This document shows positions 33,599-41,657 of a stretch of DNA of 64,000 bases, one piece after another (positions within the stretch are counted from its first letter, which is position 1; each line of letters starts with the position of its first letter). The notes under the pieces were generated by a model. It was not told the DNA's origin and did no database searches. It saw only the letters and a list, made by a program, of their open reading frames with translations. Source of the DNA: Microbacteriaceae bacterium PS02070 (GTDB lineage Bacteria > Actinomycetota > Actinomycetes > Actinomycetales > Microbacteriaceae). The stretch spans positions 1-64,000 of the forward strand of contig JASCPE010000001.1 of NCBI GenBank assembly GCA_029959865.1, read 5' to 3'. Made by a program: the position numbers and the translations under genes.

Positions 33599-34191
33599 AG
33601 CTCCTCCGCGACCGCGTCGCGCACGATGGTCTCCAGGATCGACGCGTCCCGAACCGCGCCGAAGAACCGTGCCGCCACCCGGCCCTGCTTGTCGAGCACG
33701 AGAGTCGTCGGGGCAACGGTCACGCTCGTCCACGTCGCGAAGGAGAGCTTGAGCTCGGCATCGTCGGCCAGCAGCAGTGAGGGGTACGTGACGCCATACC
33801 GCTCCTCGAAGGAGCGTGCCTGCGCGGGGCCATCGTAGATGTTCGCGCCGAGGAAGCTGACGTCGCCCGCGGTGCTCTGCGCGACCTCTTCCAGGATCGG
33901 AGCCTCCGTCCGACACGGCGCGCACAGGGCGTACCAGAAGTTCAGAACGACGACCTGTCCCTCGTAGTCCTCCGAGGACAGCGTCTCACCGTCGACGCCC
34001 GTTCCCGTGAAGGAGACCGACCCACCCCGGTCGGCGGCGGGGATCTCCTCGATGCTGCCATCGCCGGAGATGAAGCCCTGATTGGTGCCCTCGCGGTACT
34101 GCGTCGCAAGGTCATCGTTCTCGCCGGTGCACGCGGCCAGCGAGAGGGCGAGAGCTGCCACGGCCACGGCGGCGACAAGACGGCGCCTCAT
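33595..34191 (-). CDS. TlpA/ResA-type lipoprotein thiol-disulfide reductase
   Basis: A 198-aa thioredoxin-fold lipoprotein. The lipobox LAAC is at about residue 21 after a hydrophobic signal. The active site is ALCAPCRTEAP, where CAPC replaces the more usual CPPC/CEPC. The cis-Pro region is TLVLDKQGRVAARFFG. It receives electrons from CcdA to reduce apocytochrome c. It overlaps the phosphatase gene by 4 bp upstream and ccdA downstream. Confidence 0.93.
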   Translation of the reverse strand: MRRRLVAAVAVAALALSLAACTGENDDLATQYREGTNQGFISGDGSIEEIPAADRGGSVSFTGTGVDGETLSSEDYEGQVVVLNFWYALCAPCRTEAPILEEVAQSTAGDVSFLGANIYDGPAQARSFEERYGVTYPSLLLADDAELKLSFATWTSVTVAPTTLVLDKQGRVAARFFGAVRDASILETIVRDAVAEEL

Positions 34192-34817
34192 ACGGCCCCC
34201 ACGTCCACGGCGCCGGCCGTCTGCGCGGGCGCGGCGTAACCGACCTCACGCCAGACCGCGCCGTCGAAATCGACACTCGTGATGCTGGAGAGGTCGCAGC
34301 GGCGCTTGCGCGGGTCATGGCGGGGATCGCTGCCGACGATGTCGAGGTGGGTCACCCAGATCGGGAGTTGATGGGAGACGATGACGGCATCGCCGCTTTC
34401 CGTGCGCTCCCACGCGTCGAGCATCGCGGCGCGCATCCTCGCGATGACCTCGTGGTACGGCTCGCCCCAGCTCGGAAGATCGGGGTTGCGAAGGTGTCGC
34501 CAGTTCAGCGGATTGCGCAGCGCTCGGCGCATCACGGTGCCCTCGAACACGTTCCACGGCTCGATGACGCGCTCGTCGATGACGACGTCCAGCCCGAACC
34601 GCTCCGCGATCGGGGCAGCGGACTCGCGCGCACGCTGAAGCGGCGAACTGGTGAGGCTGCCCATGATGCGGCCGGTCCCGGCAAGGAACGCGGCGGCCGC
34701 GGCAGCCATCTCGTGGCCGGCGCGGCTCAGGCCGAAGTTCTCGAGGCGTCCGTAGAGGACGTGGTCGGGGTTCTCGACCTCTCCGTGGCGCACGAGATGG
34801 AGGCGGTCAGCAGGCAC
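34188..34817 (-). CDS. Histidine phosphatase family protein
   Basis: A 209-aa phosphoglycerate-mutase-like phosphatase. The catalytic LVRHGEVENP motif is at residues 8-17. The later acid/His region is VIVSHQLPI. Its substrate is not deducible; the position as first gene of the cytochrome c assembly unit is a recurrent actinobacterial arrangement. GTG at 34817 follows a TAGGAT -10 at 6 nt. Confidence 0.88.
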   Translation of the reverse strand: MPADRLHLVRHGEVENPDHVLYGRLENFGLSRAGHEMAAAAAAFLAGTGRIMGSLTSSPLQRARESAAPIAERFGLDVVIDERVIEPWNVFEGTVMRRALRNPLNWRHLRNPDLPSWGEPYHEVIARMRAAMLDAWERTESGDAVIVSHQLPIWVTHLDIVGSDPRHDPRKRRCDLSSITSVDFDGAVWREVGYAAPAQTAGAVDVGAV

Positions 34818-34823
34818 CGCACC

Positions 34824-34829
34824 ATCCTA
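34824..34829 (-). promoter_or_regulatory. -10 element for the cytochrome c assembly operon
   Basis: TAGGAT on the minus strand, 6 nt from the GTG at 34817. It heads phosphatase-tlpA-ccdA-resB-ccsB. Confidence 0.5.
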
Positions 34830-34840
34830 CGCGGCCGTCC

Positions 34841-35518
34841 TTATGCCGCGGCTGGGGGTTCGTCTGCCGCCCCGCGGCCTCGGCGCGCATTCCAGAGTCC
34901 GCGGGCGCGGACGACGACGAACCAGCCCACCGCGAGCACGGCGACGATGATGACGACGTACTGCAGGATGTCGGCGTAGCGCTCCACTACGTGCCACTGC
35001 TCGCCGAGGAAGTAGCCGCTGAGCACGAAGATCGAGTTCCAGATGAGCGAGCCCGCCGTCGTGAGGAGTCCGAACTTCCACCACGCCATCCTGACGACCC
35101 CCGCCGGGATCGAGATGAGGCTGCGAAAGATCGGGATCATCCGGCCGAAGAACACCGCCTTCGCCCCGTGTCGGTTGAACCATCCGATCGTCTTGTCGAT
35201 GTCCTCGGGGTGCAGGAGCGGCACCCGCGCGGCGATCCAGCGCAACCGGTCCGCGCCGAACGCGACGCCGAGTCCGAACAGCACGAACGCGCCGACCACC
35301 GAACCTGCCGTCGTCCACAGCAGTGCCTCGAAGAGGGTGAACGATCCGCGCGAGGCGGCCAGGCCCGCCATCGGCAGGATGACTTCGCTCGGGAGGGGCG
35401 GGAAGAGGTTCTCCATCGCGATCGCGATGCCTGCTCCCGCGGGTCCCACTGTGTCCATCAGCGACACCGACCACTCCATGAGGGTGGTGAGCCAGGAACC
35501 GTCGGAAGTCGTCGCCAT
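34841..35518 (-). CDS. DedA family membrane protein
   Basis: A 225-aa DedA/SNARE-associated membrane protein. The signature ENLFPPLPSEVILPMAGLAA and the second block FFGRMIPIFRSLISIPAGVVRM, with the conserved Arg, are clear. Four to five TMs are visible. DedA proteins maintain membrane potential or act as lipid flippases. Several upstream starts exist; ATG at 35518 is chosen, and ATG at 35476 is also possible. Confidence 0.88.
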   Translation of the reverse strand: MATTSDGSWLTTLMEWSVSLMDTVGPAGAGIAIAMENLFPPLPSEVILPMAGLAASRGSFTLFEALLWTTAGSVVGAFVLFGLGVAFGADRLRWIAARVPLLHPEDIDKTIGWFNRHGAKAVFFGRMIPIFRSLISIPAGVVRMAWWKFGLLTTAGSLIWNSIFVLSGYFLGEQWHVVERYADILQYVVIIVAVLAVGWFVVVRARGLWNARRGRGAADEPPAAA

Positions 35519-35581
35519 GCTCCCACCGTATGAGGTCGACCTGGTCAACACCCAAGAAGCACCGACCTAGACTGTCTCTTT

Positions 35582-36922
35582 GTGAGTGAGCGCGTTCTAG
35601 TCCAGCAGCTGAAGGACCTTCCCGATGGCCCCGTCGCGGTGTCAGGGTGGGTCGAGACCGTCCGCGACCAGAAGAAGGTGCAGTTCGTCATCCTTCGAGA
35701 TGAGACGGGCGCCGTCCAGCTCGTGAACCCGGCGACCCGCCCCGCGGAGGACGGTGCCGATCAGGACGCGGAGGCGCTCGCGCTGACCGAGACCATCTCG
35801 AACCTGACGACGGGGACATTCCTGACCGTGCAGGGCCAGCTCAAGCACGACGAGCGGGTCAAACTCGGCGGTGTCGAGATCAAGGTCGGTGCGTTGGACG
35901 TCGCCGCTGCCGCCGAGCCGGAGACGCCGATCGCCGCCGACTCAAGCATGGACAAGCGGATGGACTGGCGTTTCATCGACCTCCGCCAGCGCCGCAACAA
36001 CCTCGTCTTCCGCGTGCAGACCACCCTCGAACACGCCATGCGGTCGTACTGGGTCGAGCGTGACTTCATCGAGATCCACACGCCGAAGCTGATGTCCAGC
36101 CCGTCCGAGTCGCGCGCCGAGCTGTTCTCCCTGGACTACTTCGGAGACCAGACCGCCTATCTCGCCCAGTCGCCGCAGCACTTCAAGCAGATGGCGCAGT
36201 CGGCCGGATTCGGGAAGGTCTTCGAAATCGCGGACGCCTTCCGCGCCGACCCCAGCTTCACGAGCCGGCACGCGACCGAGTTCACCTCGATCGACGCGGA
36301 GATCAGCTGGGTGGACTCACACGAGGATGTCGCGAAGATGCAGGAGGAACTCCTGCACGCCGCGATCAGTGCGGTCAAGGAGAAGCACGGGGCCGAGATC
36401 GAAGAACTCTTCGACATCGAGATCACCGTCCCGACCCTCCCCTTCCCGCGCCTCCCCCTCGCCCAGGCGCGCGACATCGTCGCCGAGACCGGCTACGAGA
36501 ACCCGCGCACGGACGGCGACCTCGACCCGGAGTCGGAGCGTCGCGTCTCCGCATACGTCGAGGAGCAGTTCGGGCACCAGTTCGTGTTCGTGACCGAATA
36601 CGACGCCGGGATCCGGCCGTTCTACCACAAGCGCGACCCCGAGACCGGGCTCACGAAGAGCTACGACCTCCTCTTCAAGGGCGTGGAGATCTCCACCGGC
36701 GCACAGCGCGAGCATCGCGTTGAGGTGTTGGAGGAGCAGGCGACCGAGAAGGGCCTGGAGCTCGAAGGCCTGGCGCACTACCTCGATTTCTTCCGCTACG
36801 GCACCCCGCCGCACGGTGGGTTCGGCATGGGGCTGGCACGCCTCCTCATGCTTCTGCTCGGCGAGCAGTCGATCCGCGAGGTGACCTTCCTCTTCCGCGG
36901 ACCCACGCGCCTCGCGCCCTGA
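35582..36922 (+). CDS. aspS: Archaeal-type aspartyl-tRNA synthetase (aspartate--tRNA(Asn) ligase type)
   Basis: A 446-aa class IIb synthetase. The N-terminal OB anticodon-binding domain (about 1-105) is followed by the catalytic core: motif 1 region FIEIHTPKLM, the AspRS amino-acid loop YLAQSPQHFKQM, motif 2 FRADPSFTSRHATEFTSID and motif 3 GFGMGLARLLMLLLG. Its length of about 440 aa, without the roughly 100-aa GAD insertion of bacterial AspRS, marks the archaeal/AspS2 type. Such enzymes often also charge tRNA-Asn for GatCAB amidation. GTG at 35582 has TAGACT 8 nt upstream (35568-35573). Confidence 0.9.
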   Translation: MSERVLVQQLKDLPDGPVAVSGWVETVRDQKKVQFVILRDETGAVQLVNPATRPAEDGADQDAEALALTETISNLTTGTFLTVQGQLKHDERVKLGGVEIKVGALDVAAAAEPETPIAADSSMDKRMDWRFIDLRQRRNNLVFRVQTTLEHAMRSYWVERDFIEIHTPKLMSSPSESRAELFSLDYFGDQTAYLAQSPQHFKQMAQSAGFGKVFEIADAFRADPSFTSRHATEFTSIDAEISWVDSHEDVAKMQEELLHAAISAVKEKHGAEIEELFDIEITVPTLPFPRLPLAQARDIVAETGYENPRTDGDLDPESERRVSAYVEEQFGHQFVFVTEYDAGIRPFYHKRDPETGLTKSYDLLFKGVEISTGAQREHRVEVLEEQATEKGLELEGLAHYLDFFRYGTPPHGGFGMGLARLLMLLLGEQSIREVTFLFRGPTRLAP

Positions 36923-36937
36923 CGGCGCGAGAGCGGG

Positions 36938-37240
36938 TCAGACCCGGAAGTCGACCGCCGCGCGACCGGTGACGACGCTGCGGATAAACGCGGCGGCCTC
37001 TTGGTGCGCGGGGTGCTGTTGATAATCCTCCAGCGCGTCCAGATCATCGACGTCCATGATGAGGACGACATCGGCGTTCGCTTCGGGGGAGGCGATATTG
37101 ACGCCCACCTCGAGTGCGCGAATGGCGGGCACGACACCGACCAGGCCGCGCAGGCGATCGGCGACCTGCTCAGCGTTCTCAGCACGCCCCGCAGGGTCGT
37201 CCCCCGCAACGTTCCAGGTCACCACGTGGCGGATGGTCAT
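36938..37240 (-). CDS. Dabb family (stress-responsive alpha/beta barrel) protein
   Basis: A 100-aa dimeric ferredoxin-like alpha/beta-barrel protein. It starts MTIRHVVTWNV, with His5 typical of the family, and contains ADVVLIMDVDDLDALEDYQQHPAHQEAAAFI. The molecular role is unknown. ATG at 37240 has AAGGAG and overlaps the glutaredoxin stop (ATGA), so the two genes are coupled. Confidence 0.88.
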   Translation of the reverse strand: MTIRHVVTWNVAGDDPAGRAENAEQVADRLRGLVGVVPAIRALEVGVNIASPEANADVVLIMDVDDLDALEDYQQHPAHQEAAAFIRSVVTGRAAVDFRV

Positions 37241-37494
37241 GTCGATGCTCCTTCGGTGAGAGCGGCACGAAGCCGATCGGATGAGACCCGCCAGTGTGCG
37301 TGCAACGCGCCATCGACGAGGACGACGGGAATCTTCTCCCACCACTGGGCGTACAGCGCCGGATCATCGTGGATCGAGAGTTCCTCGACGTCGACGGCGC
37401 CTTCGGGGAGATCGGCGACAACCTGGTCGACAATCTCCCGCGCGACGTCGCACAGGTGACAGTCGGCCTTCGAGATGAGGGTCAGCGTGGTCAC
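37237..37494 (-). CDS. Glutaredoxin-like protein
   Basis: An 85-aa thioredoxin-fold protein of the DUF836/glutaredoxin type. The redox motif CHLC is at residues 12-15, with the cis-Pro in EKIPVVLVDG. It probably reduces cytosolic disulfides with an unknown partner. It is followed by the Dabb gene with a 4-bp overlap. Confidence 0.88.
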   Translation of the reverse strand: MTTLTLISKADCHLCDVAREIVDQVVADLPEGAVDVEELSIHDDPALYAQWWEKIPVVLVDGALHAHWRVSSDRLRAALTEGAST

Positions 37495-37509
37495 CCTTCC
37501 ATCCTGCCG

Positions 37510-37545
37510 GAAAACACGAAGCGCCCGTCCATCGGACAGGCGCTT
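37510..37545 (-). terminator. Rho-independent terminator after the bS22-like gene
   Basis: Minus-strand stem AAGCGCC-x-GTCC / GGAC-x-GGCGCTT (37519-37545, GAT loop, one internal mismatch) followed by CGTGTTTT. It is a clear intrinsic terminator that also separates the glutaredoxin gene. Confidence 0.85.
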
Positions 37546-37560
37546 GGTGTCTGGTGCCGC

Positions 37561-37659
37561 TTACTTCTTGTTGCGGCGCTGGTGGCGAGTCTTGCGCAGA
37601 AGCTTGCGGTGCTTCTTCTTCGCCATGCGCTTGCGGCGCTTCTTGATGACAGAACCCAC
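37561..37659 (-). CDS. Small basic ribosomal protein bS22-like (AURKAIP1/COX24 domain)
   Basis: A 32-aa protein, MGSVIKKRRKRMAKKKHRKL and onward, ending RNKK. It consists almost wholly of Lys, Arg and His. It matches the actinobacterial small-subunit protein bS22, whose eukaryotic relatives are mS38/COX24 mitoribosomal proteins. It would lie at the subunit interface near the decoding site. GTG at 37659 is preceded by GAGG at 6-7 nt, and a strong terminator follows. The gene is too short for most callers. Confidence 0.9.
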   Translation of the reverse strand: MGSVIKKRRKRMAKKKHRKLLRKTRHQRRNKK

Positions 37660-37686
37660 GGAATACCTCGCTATGTCAGGGTTTCG

Positions 37687-37704
37687 GCAGCGCGTGTGCG
37701 CTGC
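37687..37704. other. Strong hairpin between bldC-like gene and bS22
   Basis: GCAGCGC-GTGT-GCGCTGC, a perfect 7-bp stem with a tetraloop, extendable by TTC/GAA across one mismatch. It lies about 27 bp upstream of the bS22 start and has no T tract directly after it. It may be a partial terminator after the bldC-like gene or a 5' leader structure. Confidence 0.4.
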
Positions 37705-37742
37705 TGAAGTCGGGCATCACAGAAAAAATGCCTCGGACCAGT

Positions 37743-37934
37743 CTAGCCGACGTCCGAGATAGGGCGATCCAGGGCTGCGGTGACTGCCGATTCGGGGACC
37801 CGGTAGCTCCGCCCGAATCGCACGGCGGGCAGCTCGCCGGAGTGCACCATGCGGTACACGGTCATCTTGGACACGCGCATCAGGCCGGCCACCTCGGCGA
37901 CCGTCAGAAAACGCACGTCGGACAACTCCGTCAT
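37743..37934 (-). CDS. BldC-like helix-turn-helix protein (MerR/excisionase fold)
   Basis: A 63-aa protein consisting of a single winged helix-turn-helix: FLTVAEVAGLMRVSKMTVYRMVHSGELPAVRFGRSYRVPE. BldC proteins are small DNA-binding regulators conserved in actinobacteria, controlling development in Streptomyces. The targets here are unknown. The GAGGGA ribosome site is well placed. It lies just upstream of bS22 on the same strand. Confidence 0.9.
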   Translation of the reverse strand: MTELSDVRFLTVAEVAGLMRVSKMTVYRMVHSGELPAVRFGRSYRVPESAVTAALDRPISDVG

Positions 37935-38060
37935 TCTTCCCTCGTTCCCCCGGACTTCATAGCAACTCTAGAGGTTCGGCGTGACGCCTGTAAACAAGCG
38001 GGAGCGGTGTGATTCCTGTGACTGACCGGGTGATCCTTGGACACCCACGAGCTGTGGGTC

Positions 38061-38456
38061 TCAGCGACGCTTCTTGAAGACGTTCTCCAGGGCATGTTTC
38101 GTCGAGGCAGCGACCCGTCCGACCGTCTCGGCCGCGTTGACGATCGGTTCCGACAGCGCAGGCGGCGCGAACGCATCCGCCTCATCGCCGAGGAAAGGAA
38201 TCAACCAGTCATCGACCGCGTCCAGCGGCGCCGGGGTCAACGAGTAGTAGCGGTGCTGCCCGTCCTCTCGGACCGAGACGAGGTCGGCGTCGCGCAGCAC
38301 CTTAAGGTGCTTCGACACGCTCGGCTGGCTGACGCCGAGTTCCGTGACGATCTCAGACACGCTCGTCCCCTCGCCGGACTGCCCCCCTCGGTCAAGAAGG
38401 AGCCTGAGGATTTCCCGACGGGTACCGTCGGCGATCACGTCGAAGATGTCCGCCAT
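38061..38456 (-). CDS. ArsR family transcriptional regulator
   Basis: A 131-aa winged-helix regulator. It begins MADIFDVIADGTRREILRLL and has the recognition helix in VSQPSVSKHLKVLRDADLV, then VREDGQHRYYSL (wing). The metal-site ELCV-type cysteines of classical ArsR are absent; there is no Cys at all, so it is not a thiolate metal sensor. ATG at 38456 has TAACCT 6 nt upstream. It is divergent from the potassium transporter. Confidence 0.9.
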   Translation of the reverse strand: MADIFDVIADGTRREILRLLLDRGGQSGEGTSVSEIVTELGVSQPSVSKHLKVLRDADLVSVREDGQHRYYSLTPAPLDAVDDWLIPFLGDEADAFAPPALSEPIVNAAETVGRVAASTKHALENVFKKRR

Positions 38457-38462
38457 GACGAT

Positions 38463-38468
38463 AGGTTA
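38463..38468 (-). promoter_or_regulatory. -10 element (leaderless) of arsR-type gene
   Basis: TAACCT on the minus strand, 6 nt from the ATG at 38456. Confidence 0.5.
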
Positions 38469-38522
38469 GCCGGGCTCACACCGGAGTACCATGAACCGAT
38501 TCGTCGCACAGGGGAGGTGCAC

Positions 38523-39965
38523 ATGCCCGACGCTTCCGTCGGTGTGCGTGTTCAGCGAACCGTTCGTACGGCGGTGAGGACAGTCCTGCGGCACGTCCGC
38601 ACCCTCACGACGGCGTCCCCCTCGCGTTTCGCGGTCCTCATCTTCAGCGCCCTGATCCTCTTGTTCACGGCACTGTTCTCCTTACCTGCCGCCTCAGCGT
38701 CCGGAACCGTCACCCCTCTGGCCGACGCCCTGTTCACCGCGGTCTCGACGATCTGTGTCACGGGGCTTGCCACCGTCGACATGGGGACGCACTGGTCACC
38801 GTTCGGGCACATCCTCGTCTTCGTCGGCGTCAACGTCGGCGCCATGGGTGTCCTGACACTCGCCTCGATCCTCGGCCTCGTGATCTCCAAGCGCCTCGGC
38901 CTGCGAGCCAAGCTCCTCGCCGCGGGGGACTCCAACCCGCTGCGCGCACACGGCGGGGCCGTCAACGAGAGCCAGACGGTTCGGTTGGGCGAAGTCGGTC
39001 AGCTCCTCTCCACGGTGGCGCTGTCCACGCTTATCATCGAGTCCGCGCTCGCCGTCCTCCTCTACCCCTCGCTTCTGCTCGGTGGCATCGATCCGCTCAC
39101 GGCCCTGTGGGAGGCCCCGTACTACGCCGCGATGGCGTTCACGAACACGGGCTTCTCCCCCAACGCCGAGGGCATCTCGATCTTCGCCGACGACTACTTC
39201 TTCCTGTCCGTGCTCATGGTCGGGGTCTTCCTCGGATCCATCGGCTTTCCGGTGATCTTCACGCTGGCGCGGATGAAGTGGCACTTCCACAAGTGGTCAC
39301 TCCACACAAAGCTCACACTCATCACCACCGTCATCCTGTGGGTGCTCGGAGCCGTCGCGTTCCTCACCCTCGAGTACGGGAACCCGCGCACCTTCGGCTC
39401 GATGGGTGCCGGCGAGACCACCTTCCAGGCGTTCTTCCTCTCATCGATGACCCGCTCGGGCGGCTTCTCGATCGTCAATCCCGCCGACCTCTACGGTTCG
39501 TCCACGATCGCAGCGTCCATGCTCATGTTCGTCGGCGGCGGATCCGCGTCCACCGCGGGCGGAATCAAAGTGACGACTCTGGCCGTACTCGCCCTCGCGG
39601 TCTGGTCCGAGGCGCGGGGCCGTACGTCGGTGGAGGCGTTCGGACGCAGGATCCCGAGCGACGTCCAGCGCGTCGCGCTGTCGGTCGTCGCGTGGGGGTC
39701 GACCATCGTGGCACTGTCGACGATCACGATCGCCCAGATCACGAAGGCCGACGTCGACGATGTCCTCTTCGAAGTCATCTCCGGCTTTGCCACGGTGGGA
39801 CTGTCCACCGGACTGACCCAGCTCCTTCCCGAATCCGCCGTGTACGTCCTCGCCCTGACGATGTTCATGGGGCGCGTTGGTACAGTGACTCTCGCCGCGG
39901 CGGTTGCCGCAACCCTGCGACGACAGCACTATTCACTTCCCGTCGAAAGGCCCATCGTTGGTTGA
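38523..39965 (+). CDS. TrkH/KtrB family potassium transporter subunit
   Basis: A 480-aa membrane protein with four M1-P-M2 repeats. The selectivity-filter glycines are seen in STICVTGLATVD, FTNTGFSP, MTRSGGFS and FATVGLSTGL. The M2C gate segment is MFVGGGSASTAGGIKVTTLA. The basic N terminus is cytosolic. ATG at 38523 follows GGGGAGG. It overlaps the TrkA-type regulator gene by 8 bp and forms the Ktr/Trk potassium uptake system with it. Confidence 0.92.
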   Translation: MPDASVGVRVQRTVRTAVRTVLRHVRTLTTASPSRFAVLIFSALILLFTALFSLPAASASGTVTPLADALFTAVSTICVTGLATVDMGTHWSPFGHILVFVGVNVGAMGVLTLASILGLVISKRLGLRAKLLAAGDSNPLRAHGGAVNESQTVRLGEVGQLLSTVALSTLIIESALAVLLYPSLLLGGIDPLTALWEAPYYAAMAFTNTGFSPNAEGISIFADDYFFLSVLMVGVFLGSIGFPVIFTLARMKWHFHKWSLHTKLTLITTVILWVLGAVAFLTLEYGNPRTFGSMGAGETTFQAFFLSSMTRSGGFSIVNPADLYGSSTIAASMLMFVGGGSASTAGGIKVTTLAVLALAVWSEARGRTSVEAFGRRIPSDVQRVALSVVAWGSTIVALSTITIAQITKADVDDVLFEVISGFATVGLSTGLTQLLPESAVYVLALTMFMGRVGTVTLAAAVAATLRRQHYSLPVERPIVG

Positions 39966-40629
39966 GCAACTGCGCAGCGACGCCCCCGTCCTCGTGATCG
40001 GGCTCGGACGCTTCGGCGCGGCCTGCGCCGGCGAGCTGGACCGGCTCGATCGGGAGGTCCTCGCGATCGATGCCAACCTGGAGCTGGTGCAGAAGTGGTC
40101 CGACCGGGTCACGCATGCCGTGCAGGCGGACGCGAAGAACCTCGACGCGCTCAAGCAGATCGGCGCGCAGGATTTCCGGGTCGCCGTCGTCGCGGTCGGC
40201 TCGTCTATTGAGGCGTCGGTGCTGATCACCGCGAACCTGGTCGACCTGAAGGTTCCGCAGATCTGGGCCAAGGCGGTCTCGCAGTCGCACGGCAAGATCC
40301 TCGCCCGCGTGGGTGCGAACCACGTCATCTATCCCGAGCGTGAGGCGGGCGAGCGCGTCGCACACCTCGTCAGCGGCCGCATGTTGGACTTCATTCGCTT
40401 CGACGATGACTTCGTGCTGGCCAAGATGTACCCGCCGAAATTCATCCGCGGCGTGGGGCTCAACGAGTCCGGCGTCCGCACGAAGTACAACGTGACCGTC
40501 GTGGGGGTCAAAAGCCCCGGCAAGGAGTTCCGCTACGCCGAGGCGGACACCGTCGTCACCAACCACGACCTCATCATCGTGTCGGGGACCAACTCCGACA
40601 TCGAGCGCTTCGCGTCGCTGGACCGCTGA
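39958..40629 (+). CDS. TrkA/KtrA family potassium channel regulatory subunit
   Basis: A 223-aa cytosolic RCK protein. The RCK_N domain has VLVIGLGRFGAACAGEL and an acidic residue binding adenosine ribose (LAIDANLE). The RCK_C domain (about 135-215) follows. It binds nucleotides to gate the TrkH-type subunit encoded just upstream. The start is TTG at 39958, within the end of the transporter gene and 7 nt after GAAAGG; this is the only start giving the complete Rossmann fold. Confidence 0.92.
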   Translation: MVEQLRSDAPVLVIGLGRFGAACAGELDRLDREVLAIDANLELVQKWSDRVTHAVQADAKNLDALKQIGAQDFRVAVVAVGSSIEASVLITANLVDLKVPQIWAKAVSQSHGKILARVGANHVIYPEREAGERVAHLVSGRMLDFIRFDDDFVLAKMYPPKFIRGVGLNESGVRTKYNVTVVGVKSPGKEFRYAEADTVVTNHDLIIVSGTNSDIERFASLDR

Positions 40630-40638
40630 GCACGGCTT

Positions 40639-40654
40639 CGGAGCTCACGCTCCG
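40639..40654. terminator. Hairpin between convergent trkA-type gene and proC
   Basis: CGGAGC-TCAC-GCTCCG, a perfect 6-bp stem and tetraloop. The proC stop codon lies in the loop. Candidate bidirectional terminator without a T tract. Confidence 0.45.
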
Positions 40655-41481
40655 ACCGCGAGCTCCTCAGCCCGCGCCAGGGCTGCATCGGTCGCCTCCG
40701 CGAACAGCCCCGGAAGGTTCCCCGACTCCAGCACCGCGACGGCGCGCTCGGTCGTACCCTTTGGGCTCGTGACCTTGCGGCGAAGCTCGGCGGGGTCTTC
40801 ACCGGTCGCGGTAAGCAGACTCGTCGCGCCGACGAAGGTCTTCTCCGCCATCAGACGGGCCTGTTCCTCCGTGAATCCCTTGCCGCGGGCCGCCTCGGTG
40901 AGCGCCTCGATGAGGAGGAAGACGTACGCCGGGCCCGAGCCGGAGATCGTCGACAGCGCGTCGATCTGTTCCTCGGGGACCTCGATGACCGCACCGCACG
41001 TTTCGAAGAGCGCGCGTACCGTGGCCATGTCGTGCTCGGACGCACCGGGGCCGGCGGCGATCCCGGTGATACCCTCCCGGACGATCGCGGGGGTGTTCGG
41101 CATGGCACGGATCACCGCGATGTCCGGTCCGACGATGTCCGCGCAGGTGCGGGTCGTGACCCCCGCGGCGACGCTGACGATGATCGTTCCCGGGCGCAGG
41201 TGAGGCGCGATCTCCCGCAGGAGGGCGGGGATGCCGACGGGCTTGACGCCCAGGACGACCACGTCGGCGTCCGCAGCCGCGGCGCGATTGCCGTCTGGGT
41301 CGACCTCCAACGCAATGCTGGTGACGCCCGGGATCCCGCCGAGCTCGTCCGCCTTCTGCTGCGACCGGTTCGTCGCGGTGAGCAGGGGCGCAGCACCCGA
41401 GGCGACGACGCCGCGGATGATGGCGCCGCCCATGGAACCTGCGCCGAGGAAGGCGAGCGGGGGGAGGATCTGATCAGCCAT
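40645..41481 (-). CDS. proC: Pyrroline-5-carboxylate reductase ProC
   Basis: A 278-aa enzyme for the last step of proline synthesis. The N-terminal NADPH motif is AFLGAGSMGGAII. RAMPNTPAIVREG is the central signature. The C-terminal dimer domain shows ISGSGPAYVFLLIEALTEAA and VTSPKGTTERAV. ATG at 41481 with GGATGGAG gives the standard length; the longer frame upstream is not needed. Confidence 0.95.
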   Translation of the reverse strand: MADQILPPLAFLGAGSMGGAIIRGVVASGAAPLLTATNRSQQKADELGGIPGVTSIALEVDPDGNRAAAADADVVVLGVKPVGIPALLREIAPHLRPGTIIVSVAAGVTTRTCADIVGPDIAVIRAMPNTPAIVREGITGIAAGPGASEHDMATVRALFETCGAVIEVPEEQIDALSTISGSGPAYVFLLIEALTEAARGKGFTEEQARLMAEKTFVGATSLLTATGEDPAELRRKVTSPKGTTERAVAVLESGNLPGLFAEATDAALARAEELAVGA

Positions 41482-41657
41482 GACTCCATCCTTGCAGTGC
41501 CCTCCGCACCGCGCACCGTCTCGCTGAGGGATTCCCCCTGAGACCCCCGACACCCCCCTGATTCCGCCGGGGTCCGCGACTATGATCGAGAGCACGGCGC
41601 AGGGTTGCGCTCCGAGCGACCGACCCGGCGGCGACAGTACCCGACCAAAGGACCTGC

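Noticed and set aside
38061..38456. Metal-sensing ArsR
   Set aside because: The protein contains no cysteine, so a classical thiolate metal site is excluded; only the fold was annotated.
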